From Stenotrophomonas sp. 278 (GTDB lineage: Bacteria > Pseudomonadota > Gammaproteobacteria > Xanthomonadales > Xanthomonadaceae): a stretch of 64,000 nt of DNA. Below, piece after piece: positions 17,382-27,380 of this stretch. How positions within the stretch are numbered: position 1 is the first letter of the stretch; every line of letters starts with the position of its first letter. The DNA lies in NCBI RefSeq assembly GCF_003935715.1, contig NZ_RHPP01000001.1, positions 62,001 through 126,000 of the forward strand, read 5' to 3'. Position numbers and translations under genes: made by a program. Under the pieces are notes generated by a model that saw only the letters and a program-made list of their open reading frames with translations, ran no database searches and was not told the DNA's origin.

Positions 17382-19826
17382 TCAACGAGCCGGGGAAGTG
17401 GCCGCCGGAGCGGCGGCGGCCGGCTCGGGAGCCGGCTCGGGTTTCTTGTCCAGGCCAAACCAGCTGCGCCAACCGCCCCCTTCGCTCTGGCCCTCACCGC
17501 CCTCGCCTTCCGGCACGCTGGGCGGCGCGCAGGGGGCATAGGCCGGTGCGTAGCCCACCACGAACGGGAAGCGACGCGCACCCGGACACGCTTCATCGGT
17601 AGAGGCCATGCCGCCGGCTTCGACCGGCTGCCAGTCCAGGCCCTTGTTGTTGACCTTCAGCGCCGCGCTGGGCAGGCGGCTGAAGATGCCGGACCACACC
17701 CGCATCGCGCCGGTTGCGCCAAACAGGCCGGTCTGCTCGTTCTGGTCATTGCCCATCCAGACCACCGCCAGGTGGTCACCGGTGTAACCGGCATACCAGC
17801 TGTCGCGTCCGTCGTTGGACGTGCCGGTCTTGCCGGCCGGCTGCAGCCGGCCGAGGCCGTCGGCATTTAGGCGCTGCGCCGTGCCGCTGGACACCACCTG
17901 CTGCAGGCCGATGCTGATCAGGTTGGCCGCAATGGAGTCGCCTTCCTGGGCCGGGGCCGGGGTCTTGTCGTAGCGTTTGAGCAGCTTGCCCTGCGGATCC
18001 AGCACACCGCGCACCGCATGGAGGGGCTGGATCTCACCGCCAGAAGCCAGGAACTGATACAGCTGCGCCATGGCGTACGGGCTCTGGTCGGTCGAGCCCA
18101 GGATCACCGACGGATTGCTGTCGGCCTTGATCCCGGCCAGCACGTGGATCAGCTGGGTGATCCGCTCGGGCCCGACCTGCATGCCCACGCGCACCGTGGC
18201 CTGGTTGTAGGAATTGGCCAGTGCATCCACCAGGCGCACCGTGCCATGGCTGCGGTTGTCCGCGTTGCCGGGCGTCCAGCGCTTGCCGCGGCTGAGCTGC
18301 ACGGTCACCGGAGAGTCGTCGACGAAGGTGGCCAGCGAATACTTGTCCGGCTGTGCCAACGCCAGCAGGTAGACGAAAGGTTTCAGCAGCGAGCCCACCG
18401 GGCGCTGCGCCTCGATGGCGCGGTTGAAGCCCGGCTCGGCCACGTCGCGGCTGCCAACCACCGCCAACACGTCGCCATTGTGCACGTCGGTCAGCACCAG
18501 GCCCGCCTGCAGCTCCGGGCGGCGCTTGTTCTCCAACGACTTCAGCGTGCGGGTGACCGAGCCCTCGGCATAGGCCTGGGCCGAGGGCGACATACCGGTC
18601 ATCACGCTCAGGCCGGCTCCCTGCAGGACCGACTCGGGATAATCGTGCCCCAGCTGGCGACGCACCAGGTCGACATAAGCCGGGAAGCGGTTGGCCGCGA
18701 TCAGGCCCGGCACCTTCGGAACGCCCAGCGGGGCCTTCAGCGCACGCTGCAGCTCGGCCTGGTCGATCAGGCCGTTTTCATGCAGCTTGCCCAGCACGAA
18801 GTTGCGACGATCCAGCGCACGCTCGGGATTACGGCGTGGGTCGTAGTAGGACGGCCCTTTGACCAGGCCGATCAGCAATGCGATGTGTTCGGTATTGAGC
18901 GAGGAGAGGTCGCGCCCGAACCAGAACTCAGCGCCGGAGGACATGCCATGGATGGCCTGGCTGCCACGCTGCCCCAGGTACACCTGGTTGAGGTAAGCCT
19001 CCAGAATGGTGCGCTTGTCGTAGCGCGCCTCCATGATCAGCGCGTACAGCACTTCATTGAATTTGCGGGTGACGGTCTGTTCCTTGCCAATGCCGAGCAG
19101 CCCGCTGCGGGCCAGCTGCTGGGTCAGCGTGGAGGCACCCTGGCGGCTCTGGCCACCCGAACGCACGGTCACCCAGATCGCGCGGACGATACCGCTCAGA
19201 TCGATACCGTGGTGGCGGTTGAAGTCCTTGTCCTCCACCGCCTGCAGGCCGGTGACCAGCAGCTCGGGGGTTTCTTCCAGGCGCACCAGGCGGCGCTCTT
19301 CCTGCTTCTGGCCGTATAGCGTGGCGATCCGCGCTGGGTCCAGCCGTGCGGCCTTCAGGGCCTTCCGGGTGGCCGCATCGCGCAGCGAGGCGATCTGCCC
19401 GCCGGAAACCGTCAGCTCGACCCGGCGCGGAGCGACCGGACCGTCCACGTCGTTGTAGCCACGGCTGGAAATGACAAAACGTCCACCGTTCTGGCTGAAC
19501 GTCGCCGGCGAGGTGCCGTTACCGTCGTCGCGGTACGCCGCGGCCGCCAGCTCGGTTTTCAGGGTCTGTACGTCCATCGCCACGCCCGGGGCCAGCGCCA
19601 GCGGCCGTGCGTACACACGGGTGGGAATCTGCCAGCGCAGCTCACCGAAACGCTGGGTGACCTGGGTGTTCAGGTACACGGTGTAAGGGATCAGAAAGCC
19701 CAGCGCCAGCGCGAAGGCCGCCATGCCCCAGGTGATCAGACGACTGCGCCAGCGCGGCCAGCGGCTCTCGTTGTCGTCGTCAAACGCGTCGGTGTCGTCG
19801 GAATCGTAGCGTGGGGGCACGGGCAT
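17382..19826 (-). CDS. mrcB: Bifunctional penicillin-binding protein 1B
   Basis: An 814-residue class A PBP that polymerises and crosslinks peptidoglycan. After an acidic cytoplasmic N terminus there is one membrane helix (about residues 30-52), a UB2H-like domain (WQIPTRVYARPLAL), the GT51 motif EDKDFNRHHG (about 199-208) with GASTLTQQLARSG, then the transpeptidase with SLLK (about 478-481), SYNQ (SxN) and KTGTS (about 663-667). The C terminus is Pro/Ala/Glu-rich. Length and the UB2H part fit PBP1b rather than PBP1a. Confidence 0.96.
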   Translation of the reverse strand: MPVPPRYDSDDTDAFDDDNESRWPRWRSRLITWGMAAFALALGFLIPYTVYLNTQVTQRFGELRWQIPTRVYARPLALAPGVAMDVQTLKTELAAAAYRDDGNGTSPATFSQNGGRFVISSRGYNDVDGPVAPRRVELTVSGGQIASLRDAATRKALKAARLDPARIATLYGQKQEERRLVRLEETPELLVTGLQAVEDKDFNRHHGIDLSGIVRAIWVTVRSGGQSRQGASTLTQQLARSGLLGIGKEQTVTRKFNEVLYALIMEARYDKRTILEAYLNQVYLGQRGSQAIHGMSSGAEFWFGRDLSSLNTEHIALLIGLVKGPSYYDPRRNPERALDRRNFVLGKLHENGLIDQAELQRALKAPLGVPKVPGLIAANRFPAYVDLVRRQLGHDYPESVLQGAGLSVMTGMSPSAQAYAEGSVTRTLKSLENKRRPELQAGLVLTDVHNGDVLAVVGSRDVAEPGFNRAIEAQRPVGSLLKPFVYLLALAQPDKYSLATFVDDSPVTVQLSRGKRWTPGNADNRSHGTVRLVDALANSYNQATVRVGMQVGPERITQLIHVLAGIKADSNPSVILGSTDQSPYAMAQLYQFLASGGEIQPLHAVRGVLDPQGKLLKRYDKTPAPAQEGDSIAANLISIGLQQVVSSGTAQRLNADGLGRLQPAGKTGTSNDGRDSWYAGYTGDHLAVVWMGNDQNEQTGLFGATGAMRVWSGIFSRLPSAALKVNNKGLDWQPVEAGGMASTDEACPGARRFPFVVGYAPAYAPCAPPSVPEGEGGEGQSEGGGWRSWFGLDKKPEPAPEPAAAAPAATSPAR

Positions 19827-19917
19827 GCAAGAATGTAAATGTCGGGCGAGTCTAGCGCAGCCACGGTGGCGCGCGTGTTCCCGGCCTGTTCCCCGCTTAA
19901 GCTGGAGTTGTAACGGG

Positions 19918-22020
19918 ATGTCGATGTCCTTGGCCGATGCACGCTACTTCCTGAACCGCATGATCGGTCTGTTCCGGCGCAGTCTGGACAGCCTGCGCAC
20001 CCGGGGCTGGCGGGCCACCTGGCAGCGCATCCGGGTGCATACCCAGCCGCTGCCGGCGCTGCGCGGGCCGGCGCTGTACCTCCCGGAACCCTCGCCGTTC
20101 ACCCCGTTCAGCGTCCCATTCGATGCTGAACCGCTGGTCAGCATCGTGATCCCTGTCTACAACCACGTCGATCACACCCTGGCGTGTCTGCGCGCGTTGG
20201 CAGCCCACCCGCCGCTGGCGCGCTGCGAAATCCTGGTGGTGGACGACGGCAGCAGTGACCTGACCGGCGAATGGATGCCGCAGATCCAGGGACTGCGGTA
20301 CGAGGTGCGTGAGCGCAACGGCGGCTTCATCGAGGCCTGCAATGACGGCGTGACCCGATCGCGCGGCCAGTACGTGGTGCTGCTCAACAATGACACCGTG
20401 CCGCAGCCCGGCTGGCTAGATGCATTGCTGGACACGTTCTCCAGCGTGCCGGGTGCCGGTCTGGTCGGAGCACAGCTGATCTACCCCGACGGTCGCCTGC
20501 AGGAATCCGGTGGCGTCCTGTTCCACGACGGCAGCGCGTGGAGCTATGGTCGCTTTGAGTCCACCGAAGATCCCCGCTACAGCGCGCTGCGCGACGTCGA
20601 CTACTGCTCGGGCGCGGCGATCATGCTGCCGCGGGCGTTGTGGGACCAGCTGGGCGGCTTCGATGTGCGCTACCGCCCGGCCTACTACGAAGACACCGAC
20701 CTTGCCTTCGCGGTGCGTGCCGCGGGTCACCGCGTGCTGGTGCAACCAGCAAGCCGGGTCGTGCATGACGAGGGCACCAGCAACGGCACCGACACCGGCA
20801 GCGGCATCAAGGCCTACCAGGTGCGCAACCGCGGGGTGTTCGCGCAGAAGTGGGCGACCGCGCTGGCCGCGCACCCCGCTCCGGGCAGCGTGCCTTCCCC
20901 GGCACTGCTGCATCGGAGCCAACGCCAGGTGCTGATACTGGATGAGGCGGTTCCGCAGCCGGATCGCGATTCCGGTTCCCTGCGCCAGTTCAACCTGATC
21001 CGCATGCTGATCGCCGCTGGCCTGCATGTGGTGTTCGTGCCCACCCGCCGCGAGCATGCCGGGGCTGCCACTGAAGCCCTGCAGCGGCTTGGCGTGGAGG
21101 TCTGGTATGCGCCATTCCTGCACGGCATCGGCCCCTGGCTGCGAGAACATGGCCCACGCTTTGCCGTGGTCATGATGGTGCGCCACCACGTCGCCAGCGA
21201 ATGCCTGCCCCTGCTGCGCAGTTATGCGCCGGGCGCACGGCGGGTGTTCGACACGGTTGACCTGCACTATCTGCGCGAGCGCCGCGGCGCGGAGCTCGCC
21301 AACGACCCGGGCCGACTGCGCATGGCCGAACGCACCCGCGAGCGCGAACTCGCGGTCATGGCGGCGTGCGACATCACCGTGCTGGTCAGCGAGGCGGAGC
21401 GGGTGCAGTTGCAGGCCGATGCCCCGCAGGTACGGGTGGAACTGATCTCCAATCTCCACGAAGTGGCCGGTGCGGGTGCCCCGTTCGCGCAGCGCCGTGA
21501 CCTGGTGTTCGTGGGCGGCTTTGCCCACCCGCCCAACGTGGATGGCGTGACCTGGTTCATCAGCGAGGTGTTTCCCCACATCCGTGCCGACCTGCCGGGC
21601 GTGCGCTTCCACTGCATCGGCGCGCAGCCGCCGCCGGCGCTGCACGCGCTGGCCGCCGGCCAGCCTGACGTGATCATTCACGGATTCGTGCCGGTGGTAA
21701 CACCGTACATGGACGAGGTCCGCATCGCCGTGGCTCCATTGCGCTTCGGCGCGGGGGTCAAGGGCAAGGTCAACCTGAGCATGGCGCATGGTCAGCCGGT
21801 AGTGGCCACCACCTGCGCGGTGGAAGGCATGCACCTGCATGATGGTGCCGACGTGCTGGTTGCCGATGATGCGCGCGCGTTTGCCGCTGCGGTTGTCAGG
21901 CTGTACGAGGACGAAGGACTGTGGATGGCCTTGTCCTCGGCCGGGCTGCGCAACGTGGCCGAGCACTTCTCCCTGGATGCCGCACAGGCGAGCGTGCAGC
22001 GCGTCTTTGTCGCGTCCTAG
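19918..22020 (+). CDS. Two-domain glycosyltransferase (GT2 plus GT4-like)
   Basis: 700 residues from ATG 19918, which has GGAG upstream. The N-terminal GT2 domain shows VSIVIPVYNH, ILVVDDGSSD, the DXD-like LLNNDT and 'AYYEDTDLAFAVRAAGHRV'. The C-terminal half is GT4-like: FDTVDLHYLRERR, FVGGFAHPPNVDG, APLRFGAGVKGKV and HGQPVVATTCAVEGM. Similar fused enzymes extend rhamnan or O-antigen type chains; acceptor and sugar cannot be read from sequence. No other polysaccharide genes lie nearby, so it is an orphan. Its stop overlaps that of the convergent SDR gene (shared CTAG). Confidence 0.88.
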   Translation: MSMSLADARYFLNRMIGLFRRSLDSLRTRGWRATWQRIRVHTQPLPALRGPALYLPEPSPFTPFSVPFDAEPLVSIVIPVYNHVDHTLACLRALAAHPPLARCEILVVDDGSSDLTGEWMPQIQGLRYEVRERNGGFIEACNDGVTRSRGQYVVLLNNDTVPQPGWLDALLDTFSSVPGAGLVGAQLIYPDGRLQESGGVLFHDGSAWSYGRFESTEDPRYSALRDVDYCSGAAIMLPRALWDQLGGFDVRYRPAYYEDTDLAFAVRAAGHRVLVQPASRVVHDEGTSNGTDTGSGIKAYQVRNRGVFAQKWATALAAHPAPGSVPSPALLHRSQRQVLILDEAVPQPDRDSGSLRQFNLIRMLIAAGLHVVFVPTRREHAGAATEALQRLGVEVWYAPFLHGIGPWLREHGPRFAVVMMVRHHVASECLPLLRSYAPGARRVFDTVDLHYLRERRGAELANDPGRLRMAERTRERELAVMAACDITVLVSEAERVQLQADAPQVRVELISNLHEVAGAGAPFAQRRDLVFVGGFAHPPNVDGVTWFISEVFPHIRADLPGVRFHCIGAQPPPALHALAAGQPDVIIHGFVPVVTPYMDEVRIAVAPLRFGAGVKGKVNLSMAHGQPVVATTCAVEGMHLHDGADVLVADDARAFAAAVVRLYEDEGLWMALSSAGLRNVAEHFSLDAAQASVQRVFVAS

Positions 22021-22898
22021 CCCGCGCTGGCCTGGCGGATGCGATCGGCCGCCTGCTCCGCCGTCATCGCGCGCCAGGTCTGCGGCCCGGGATGGAACGG
22101 CCGCGGATGCACCCCCAGCAGTTCGGCGAGGCGACGGTTGTCGGCCACCAGATCCTGCCGCAGGCGCGACACCGGCCCGCGCATCCGTGGCCACGCCCTG
22201 GACAGCAAGGTCAGCAGGCCGCCGGGCAGATACACCGGCAGTGTCAGCCGGCCGATGCTGCGGTGCACGCGCTGGAACATCTGCTGGTAAGACAGGCGCT
22301 CGCCGCCACCGATCTGCAGGATCTGCCCGGCGGCCGCGTCGCACTGCAGCGCCTGCATGACCGCCAGCGCGATATCGTCGGCATGCACGGGCTGGCGAAT
22401 GCCCTGCGCCATCGGAATGGGAAACACCCGGCTGCGCAGCGCACGCTGCACGAAGGGCGTCAGGCTGCGGTCGACCCCTGCGCCGTACACCAGCGTGGGT
22501 CGCAGAATCGTCCACTGCATCCCCAGTCGATCGGCCTGCGCGGCCAGATTCGCCTCGCCCTGCTGCAGCAGCTTCACCAGCGCCTGTTCCGCCGGCTGCG
22601 CCGAATGCTGCTTGGTCAGCACGCTCATGGAACTGGTCACGATGATCTTCCGTGCCGGAGCCTGTGTCTGTCGCGCCAACCAGTCGCCCCAGGCATCCAG
22701 CGGAGCAAAACTGACGATCGCGCTCCACGGTCGATCGGGACTGGCCAGGGCGCGCATGTCCGCGGCCCACCAGTCCACGCCCACCTGCGCGGGCTGAGCA
22801 TGGCGACTCAGGGCCACCACGGGTTGTCGCGCGGCCACCAGTCGTGCCAGCAGAAAGCGGCCGATCTGGTTGGTGGCACCCGAAAGGAGAACGGTCAT
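22017..22898 (-). CDS. NAD(P)-binding epimerase/SDR-like protein
   Basis: 293 residues with an extended-SDR start (VLLSGATNQIGRFLLARL), a short-chain type middle with TSSMSVL and a later VYGAGVDRSLTPF. The usual catalytic YxxxK is not obvious, so it may bind NAD(P) without classic epimerase chemistry. It is the last gene after relA and the TPR-like gene, and converges with the glycosyltransferase gene, sharing the four bases CTAG. Substrate unknown. Confidence 0.8.
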   Translation of the reverse strand: MTVLLSGATNQIGRFLLARLVAARQPVVALSRHAQPAQVGVDWWAADMRALASPDRPWSAIVSFAPLDAWGDWLARQTQAPARKIIVTSSMSVLTKQHSAQPAEQALVKLLQQGEANLAAQADRLGMQWTILRPTLVYGAGVDRSLTPFVQRALRSRVFPIPMAQGIRQPVHADDIALAVMQALQCDAAAGQILQIGGGERLSYQQMFQRVHRSIGRLTLPVYLPGGLLTLLSRAWPRMRGPVSRLRQDLVADNRRLAELLGVHPRPFHPGPQTWRAMTAEQAADRIRQASAG

Positions 22899-22945
22899 GG
22901 GGGTCCTGCAGCGACAACAGCGCGCACTATCGCAAAAACCTCCGC

Positions 22946-24514
22946 TCAGCGCAGCGCCCCGACGTCGTGCAGCCGCTGCTGCAGGGACTGATACTCCGGT
23001 GCCGTCCGCGGTACACCCAGCGCCGCCGCTTGCTGCAGTGCGTCTTGGGCAAAGCTGACCTCCCCGCGTCCCAGACGTTCGCTCCCCAGGGCCAACCAGC
23101 GCTGCCCGAGGCGCAGGCGCGCGGTTGCAAGCGTCGCATCATCGCGTCCCAGCGCGCGCCACGCCGCCAGGCAGGCACCGGCTGCCTGGACCCGGTTCTC
23201 ACGCAGGCGGTCCTCGAAGCAGTCCTGCGTGGCAGGCAGCAGCCGACCGGCGGCCGCGCGCACGCGCGGATCCTGCGGGGCGAGCGCCTGGGCCTCGCGC
23301 AGGGCGTCGTAGGCGCTGTCTCCCGGCGGAGTGAGGAACCGACCCTGCGCCTGCGCGTCGTTGAAACGCTGCAGCAGCGACTGCAGTGCCTGCTCCCGAC
23401 CCGCGCGCGGCCCGTCGCGGGCAGTGAGCGCACGCTGGGCCACGCGTGCCTGCTGCAGAACCTGTTGTGCGGACTTCAGACCGCTCTCGGTGGCACCCAG
23501 CGCGCGGGCCTGCGCCAGCGACTGCTCGGCCGGCGCAAAACGGAAATCGCCAGCCAGACGGATCGCCTCGGCCAGCAGCGCGTCGCTGACCTGCTGAACT
23601 CCCTGCTGCGCGGTGGTCTCCTCCGGACGGGCTGTCAGCACGGCCTGGAAATGGTCGGCGGCGCTCTCCAGCCGCCCCGCACGCAGGGCCTGCTGACCCA
23701 GCAGCAGGCGACGTTCCAGCGCACCGTTGAGCGCCGCTTCACTGGCCGGCAGATCGACATGCCCCGCATCAAACAGACGGGCGCGCTGCAGCAACGGTGC
23801 AGCCCGCACGACATCACCCGCGTCGGCCGCCGTGCGTGCCTGCAGCAGCAACTCGGACAAGGCATCCTCACGCCCCTCCAGCGCCCTCACGTGGGTGGGA
23901 GCCAAGGCCAGTACCTGTTGGAACAGCGGCAACGCACTGTCCTCACCCCCATCCAGACGGCCGGCGCGCAGAGCCGCTTCAGCGCGCCCGAGCAGCACGC
24001 CAAAACCGGCTCCCGCGTGCTGGCGGTCGCGCAGCAACTGCGCGACCGCATCGGCATCGCGCTGCGGAACCTGCAGTTCGCGCGCCAGTCGCAGTGCCTG
24101 CTGCGCCGTTTCGAGATCGCCGGCCTGCAGTGCCTTGCGGGCCTGCTGCAATGCGGCCTGCCCGGTACGGGCCAGTCCGCTTCGCGCCTGCGGCCGGTCG
24201 CTGTCCAGCGCCAGTGCCGCCTGATACCACTCACGCGCGCCAGTACCGTCGGCCGCGCTCAGCCGCCCTGCGGCCAGTGCACGATCACCGCGATCCAGCA
24301 ACTGTTCCACCTGCGGCTCATTCCAGAACCAGTTGGCCAGCGGTGCACGCAGCACCACCAGCAGCAGGAACACCGCCGCTGCGGCCAGCAATGCCCACCG
24401 CCAGATCCGGCGCGCATGCCAGGCCTGCACCCACCACCAGCGCCCCTCGCGACGCACGCGACGCAACGCGGCCTGGGCAGCGTCCTCATGCGATCCGGTA
24501 GGTGGACGGCTCAT
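22946..24514 (-). CDS. Membrane-anchored helical-repeat (TPR-like) protein of unknown function
   Basis: 522 residues. A basic, Trp/Arg-rich N terminus (residues 1-40) is followed by one membrane helix (about 41-58). Then come some 450 residues of Ala/Leu/Gln-rich helical repeats, such as RKALQAGDLETAQQALRLAR and 'GQQALRAGRLESAADHFQAV', that look like degenerate tetratricopeptides. Orientation by the positive-inside rule puts the repeats in the periplasm. The gene begins 29 bases after the relA stop, so the two may share a transcript. I do not recognise a named family. A scaffold for envelope assembly is possible but not shown. Confidence 0.75.
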   Translation of the reverse strand: MSRPPTGSHEDAAQAALRRVRREGRWWWVQAWHARRIWRWALLAAAAVFLLLVVLRAPLANWFWNEPQVEQLLDRGDRALAAGRLSAADGTGAREWYQAALALDSDRPQARSGLARTGQAALQQARKALQAGDLETAQQALRLARELQVPQRDADAVAQLLRDRQHAGAGFGVLLGRAEAALRAGRLDGGEDSALPLFQQVLALAPTHVRALEGREDALSELLLQARTAADAGDVVRAAPLLQRARLFDAGHVDLPASEAALNGALERRLLLGQQALRAGRLESAADHFQAVLTARPEETTAQQGVQQVSDALLAEAIRLAGDFRFAPAEQSLAQARALGATESGLKSAQQVLQQARVAQRALTARDGPRAGREQALQSLLQRFNDAQAQGRFLTPPGDSAYDALREAQALAPQDPRVRAAAGRLLPATQDCFEDRLRENRVQAAGACLAAWRALGRDDATLATARLRLGQRWLALGSERLGRGEVSFAQDALQQAAALGVPRTAPEYQSLQQRLHDVGALR

Positions 24515-24543
24515 CCGTTGAGCCTAGCGCTGTTCACGTGAGT

Positions 24544-26697
24544 TCAGCCTAGACGCCGCACGTCATTGACCCCGGGAAGGGCGTCCAGCTTACCCAGCAG
24601 CGTGGCCAGCTGACCGTAGTCACTCACCTTCAGGCGCAGTCGCAGATGCGCACGTCCGCTGTTGCGCACGTTGTCGCTGTGGATGTCGAGCACGTAGGCA
24701 TCTTCCTGTGCGATCAGGTTGGTGATGTCCTTCAGCAGCCAGCGCCGGTCCACGGCATTGACCACCACATCCACCTCGTAGCCGCCACCGGCCTGCCCCC
24801 ACTCGACCGGCAGGATTCGCTGCGGGCTGGCGGCCTGCAGGCGGGCCAGTGCGGCGCAGTCGGTACGGTGCACGGTGACGCCGCGGCTGCGGGTCAGGTA
24901 ACCCACGATGGGTTCACCGGCCACCGGCTGGCAGCACCGGGCCAACTGGACCAGAAGGTTACCCACGCCCTGCACGGTGAATTTGGATTTGCCCAGGCTT
25001 TCCCGCCGTGCGGTAGGGCGCGGCACAGCCGGTGCAACCGGCTGCGACGCGGCGCGCTCGGCTTCGAGCAATGCCCGGCTGACCTGATGCGGACCGGTGT
25101 CCCCCAGCGCCACCTGGATGTACAGGTCGTCCACGCTGTCGGCATGGAACTTCTTCGCCGCCACGGCCAGATCGGCGTGCTGCAGACCCAGCCGCTTCAG
25201 CTCACGGTCGAGCAGTTCGCGACCGGCCTGCACGTTGCGTGCGCGATCCAGCTTGTGGAACCAGTTGCGCACCTTCTCGCGCGAACGGTTGCTGGCCAGG
25301 TAGCCGTTGGCGACAAGCAGCCAGTCGCGCCGGGGGTCCGCTTCCTTGCCGGTCAGGATCTCGACCCGGTCGCCGCTGCGCAGCCGGTAGGTCAGCGGCA
25401 CGATGCGCCCGTTGACCTTGGCCCCGCGGCAACGGTGACCCACCATGGTGTGCACGTGATAGGCGAAATCCAGCGGTGTGGCCCCCTGCGGCAGGTCCAT
25501 CACCTCATCCTTGGGGCTGAGTGCGTAGACCCGGTCTTCGGTCAGCTCCGCGTCCAGCGCACCGGCCAGTTCGGCCCCCTGCCCTTCCTGCGACTGCTCC
25601 AGCAGCTGGCGCATCCAGGTGATCTTGCGATCAAACGCCTTCTCGGCCCCCTTGCTGCCTTCCTTGTAGCGCCAATGTGCGGCGACGCCGAGTTCGGCCT
25701 GCGCGTGCATGTCATGGGTGCGGATCTGGACTTCGATGGTGCGCCCCTCCGGCCCGATCACCGCCGTGTGCAGCGAGCGATAGTCGTTGGCCTTGGGCCG
25801 CGCGATGTAGTCGTCGAACTCGCTGGGCACCGGCACCCACAGCGAATGCACCACGCCCAGCGCGGCGTAGCAGGCCGCCACGTCCTTCACCATGACCCGC
25901 ACGGCACGGATGTCATACAGCTGGTCAAACGCCAGCCGCTTCTTCTGCATCTTTCGCCAGATGCTGTAGATGTGCTTGGGTCGCCCGCTGACCTCCGCCT
26001 CGATGCCCTGCGCGGCGAGTTCACGAGAAAGGGCCTTCTTGACCGATTCGACGTAGCGCTCACGGGCCACGCGGGTTTCGTCGACCTCCCGTGCGATACG
26101 GCGATATGTATCCGGCTCCAGGTGACGGAACGCGAGATCTTCCAGTTCCCACTTGAGCTGCCAGATGCCCAGGCGGTTGGCCAGTGGAGCGTGGATGTCG
26201 CGGGTAAGCTGGGCCAGCGCCCGCCGCTCCTCCTCGGGCTGGCGGTCGGCCGCACGCATCCGCGCCAGTTGCCGCGCCAGCAGGATCGGCACGACCCGCA
26301 GGTCATGGATGATCGACAGCAGCAGCCGACGCAGGCCCTCGCTGTTGCGTCCGGCCTCGCGGCCTGCGTGCAGCGCCCACACCTGGTCGGCGGCGTCCAG
26401 ACCGTCCAGCAGCCCCAGCACGGCCGCCTTACGCTCGCCCAGTGGAAGGGCGTCCAGCCCGGCACGCAGCGTCGGCAGGTCGAACAACAGCGCGGCGAGC
26501 AGTGCACTGTCGTCGGCAGAAAGCAGCGACAGCGCGTCGATCGTGTCGGCCAGCACCGACCAGGGGACGTGCGGACTCTGCTCGCCCCCTTCGCTCTGCC
26601 ATCGCTGCAGCAGCGCCGCACGCAGAGGCGGCGACAGGGAGGCCGCCGAAGGTCGATTAAACAAGGCATCCAGGCCGGGGACGGAAGCGCGGTTCAC
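24544..26697 (-). CDS. relA: GTP pyrophosphokinase RelA (stringent response)
   Basis: A 717-residue (p)ppGpp synthetase. The N-terminal hydrolase-like region lacks an HD pair, as in monofunctional RelA. The synthetase domain has YDIRAVRVMV, the EFDD motif (about residues 292-295; the EXDD form typical of RelA rather than the RXKD of bifunctional enzymes) and ANDYRSLHTAV. TGS (LSPKDEVMDLPQGATPLDFA), zinc-finger-like (CCQPVAGEPIVGYLTRSRGV) and C-terminal ACT domains follow. It should bind stalled ribosomes on amino-acid starvation. Divergent from the small secreted protein gene at 26850. Confidence 0.96.
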   Translation of the reverse strand: MNRASVPGLDALFNRPSAASLSPPLRAALLQRWQSEGGEQSPHVPWSVLADTIDALSLLSADDSALLAALLFDLPTLRAGLDALPLGERKAAVLGLLDGLDAADQVWALHAGREAGRNSEGLRRLLLSIIHDLRVVPILLARQLARMRAADRQPEEERRALAQLTRDIHAPLANRLGIWQLKWELEDLAFRHLEPDTYRRIAREVDETRVARERYVESVKKALSRELAAQGIEAEVSGRPKHIYSIWRKMQKKRLAFDQLYDIRAVRVMVKDVAACYAALGVVHSLWVPVPSEFDDYIARPKANDYRSLHTAVIGPEGRTIEVQIRTHDMHAQAELGVAAHWRYKEGSKGAEKAFDRKITWMRQLLEQSQEGQGAELAGALDAELTEDRVYALSPKDEVMDLPQGATPLDFAYHVHTMVGHRCRGAKVNGRIVPLTYRLRSGDRVEILTGKEADPRRDWLLVANGYLASNRSREKVRNWFHKLDRARNVQAGRELLDRELKRLGLQHADLAVAAKKFHADSVDDLYIQVALGDTGPHQVSRALLEAERAASQPVAPAVPRPTARRESLGKSKFTVQGVGNLLVQLARCCQPVAGEPIVGYLTRSRGVTVHRTDCAALARLQAASPQRILPVEWGQAGGGYEVDVVVNAVDRRWLLKDITNLIAQEDAYVLDIHSDNVRNSGRAHLRLRLKVSDYGQLATLLGKLDALPGVNDVRRLG

Positions 26698-26849
26698 AGC
26701 ATCATGCAGACAGGACAGAGGCCTCTACACTAGCGCTCCGGCCGTGGTCGGACAATCAAAACACGTGCATGAGCAGATGCTGCTCGCGCGTCGGGACGTG
26801 TGCGATGATGCGCTTTCCCGCTCTGGGCTGGGGTCATCGGAGAATGTTC

Positions 26850-27374
26850 ATGCGTGTTTGCCGTTTGAAGGTGTTGGCGTGTGCCGCCGTCCTGATGAGC
26901 CTGGCCGCACCGGCACTGGCGCAGCGCGCCGTGGAAGGCGATCTGCAGCAGCAGATGACGCCGTCGGAGTTCAAGGCGGCCGGATTGGACAAGCTCAGCC
27001 CGGCTGAACTGGCCGCGCTGAACGGGTGGTTGCAGGGCAAAGTTGCCGCCGTCACGGCTGACGTCCGTGAACAGACCCGCGAACAGGCGCGCGAGGAAGG
27101 CCGCCAGGAAGTGATCGGCAAGAACCGCGGCTTCTGGGATTTCGGCAGCAAGGAGCCGATCGTCAGCACGCTGCAGGGCGACTTCCGCGGCTTTGGCAAA
27201 GGCCAACGCTACATCCTCGCCAACCAGCAGGAATGGGAGCAGAGCGACGACGTCAGCCGTTCCGGCTTCCGCAAGAGCAACCCGGCGGTCTCGATCACCC
27301 CCGGCCTGATGGGGGTCTGGTACATGGAGATCGACGGGGTCAACACCCGGGCCAAGGTCCGCCGGGTCAAGTAA
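26850..27374 (+). CDS. Small secreted protein of unknown function
   Basis: 174 residues from the ATG at 26850, which has GGAGA 7-8 bases upstream; the ATG at 26844 is too close to that site. A signal peptide ending AAPALAQ (about residue 22) precedes a charged helical middle (TREQAREEGRQEVIG) and a C-terminal globular part with WDFGSKEPI, 'FGKGQRYILANQQEWEQ' and GVWYMEIDGV. The latter looks like a small beta-rich domain. I do not recognise a characterised family. A perfect 16-base-pair hairpin follows its stop. Confidence 0.75.
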   Translation: MRVCRLKVLACAAVLMSLAAPALAQRAVEGDLQQQMTPSEFKAAGLDKLSPAELAALNGWLQGKVAAVTADVREQTREQAREEGRQEVIGKNRGFWDFGSKEPIVSTLQGDFRGFGKGQRYILANQQEWEQSDDVSRSGFRKSNPAVSITPGLMGVWYMEIDGVNTRAKVRRVK

Positions 27375-27380
27375 ACCGGC

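Noticed and set aside
20416-22917. An 833-codon minus-strand frame opposite the glycosyltransferase
   Set aside because: Low-complexity His/Gln/Arg composition and it runs through both the glycosyltransferase and the SDR gene; shadow frame.
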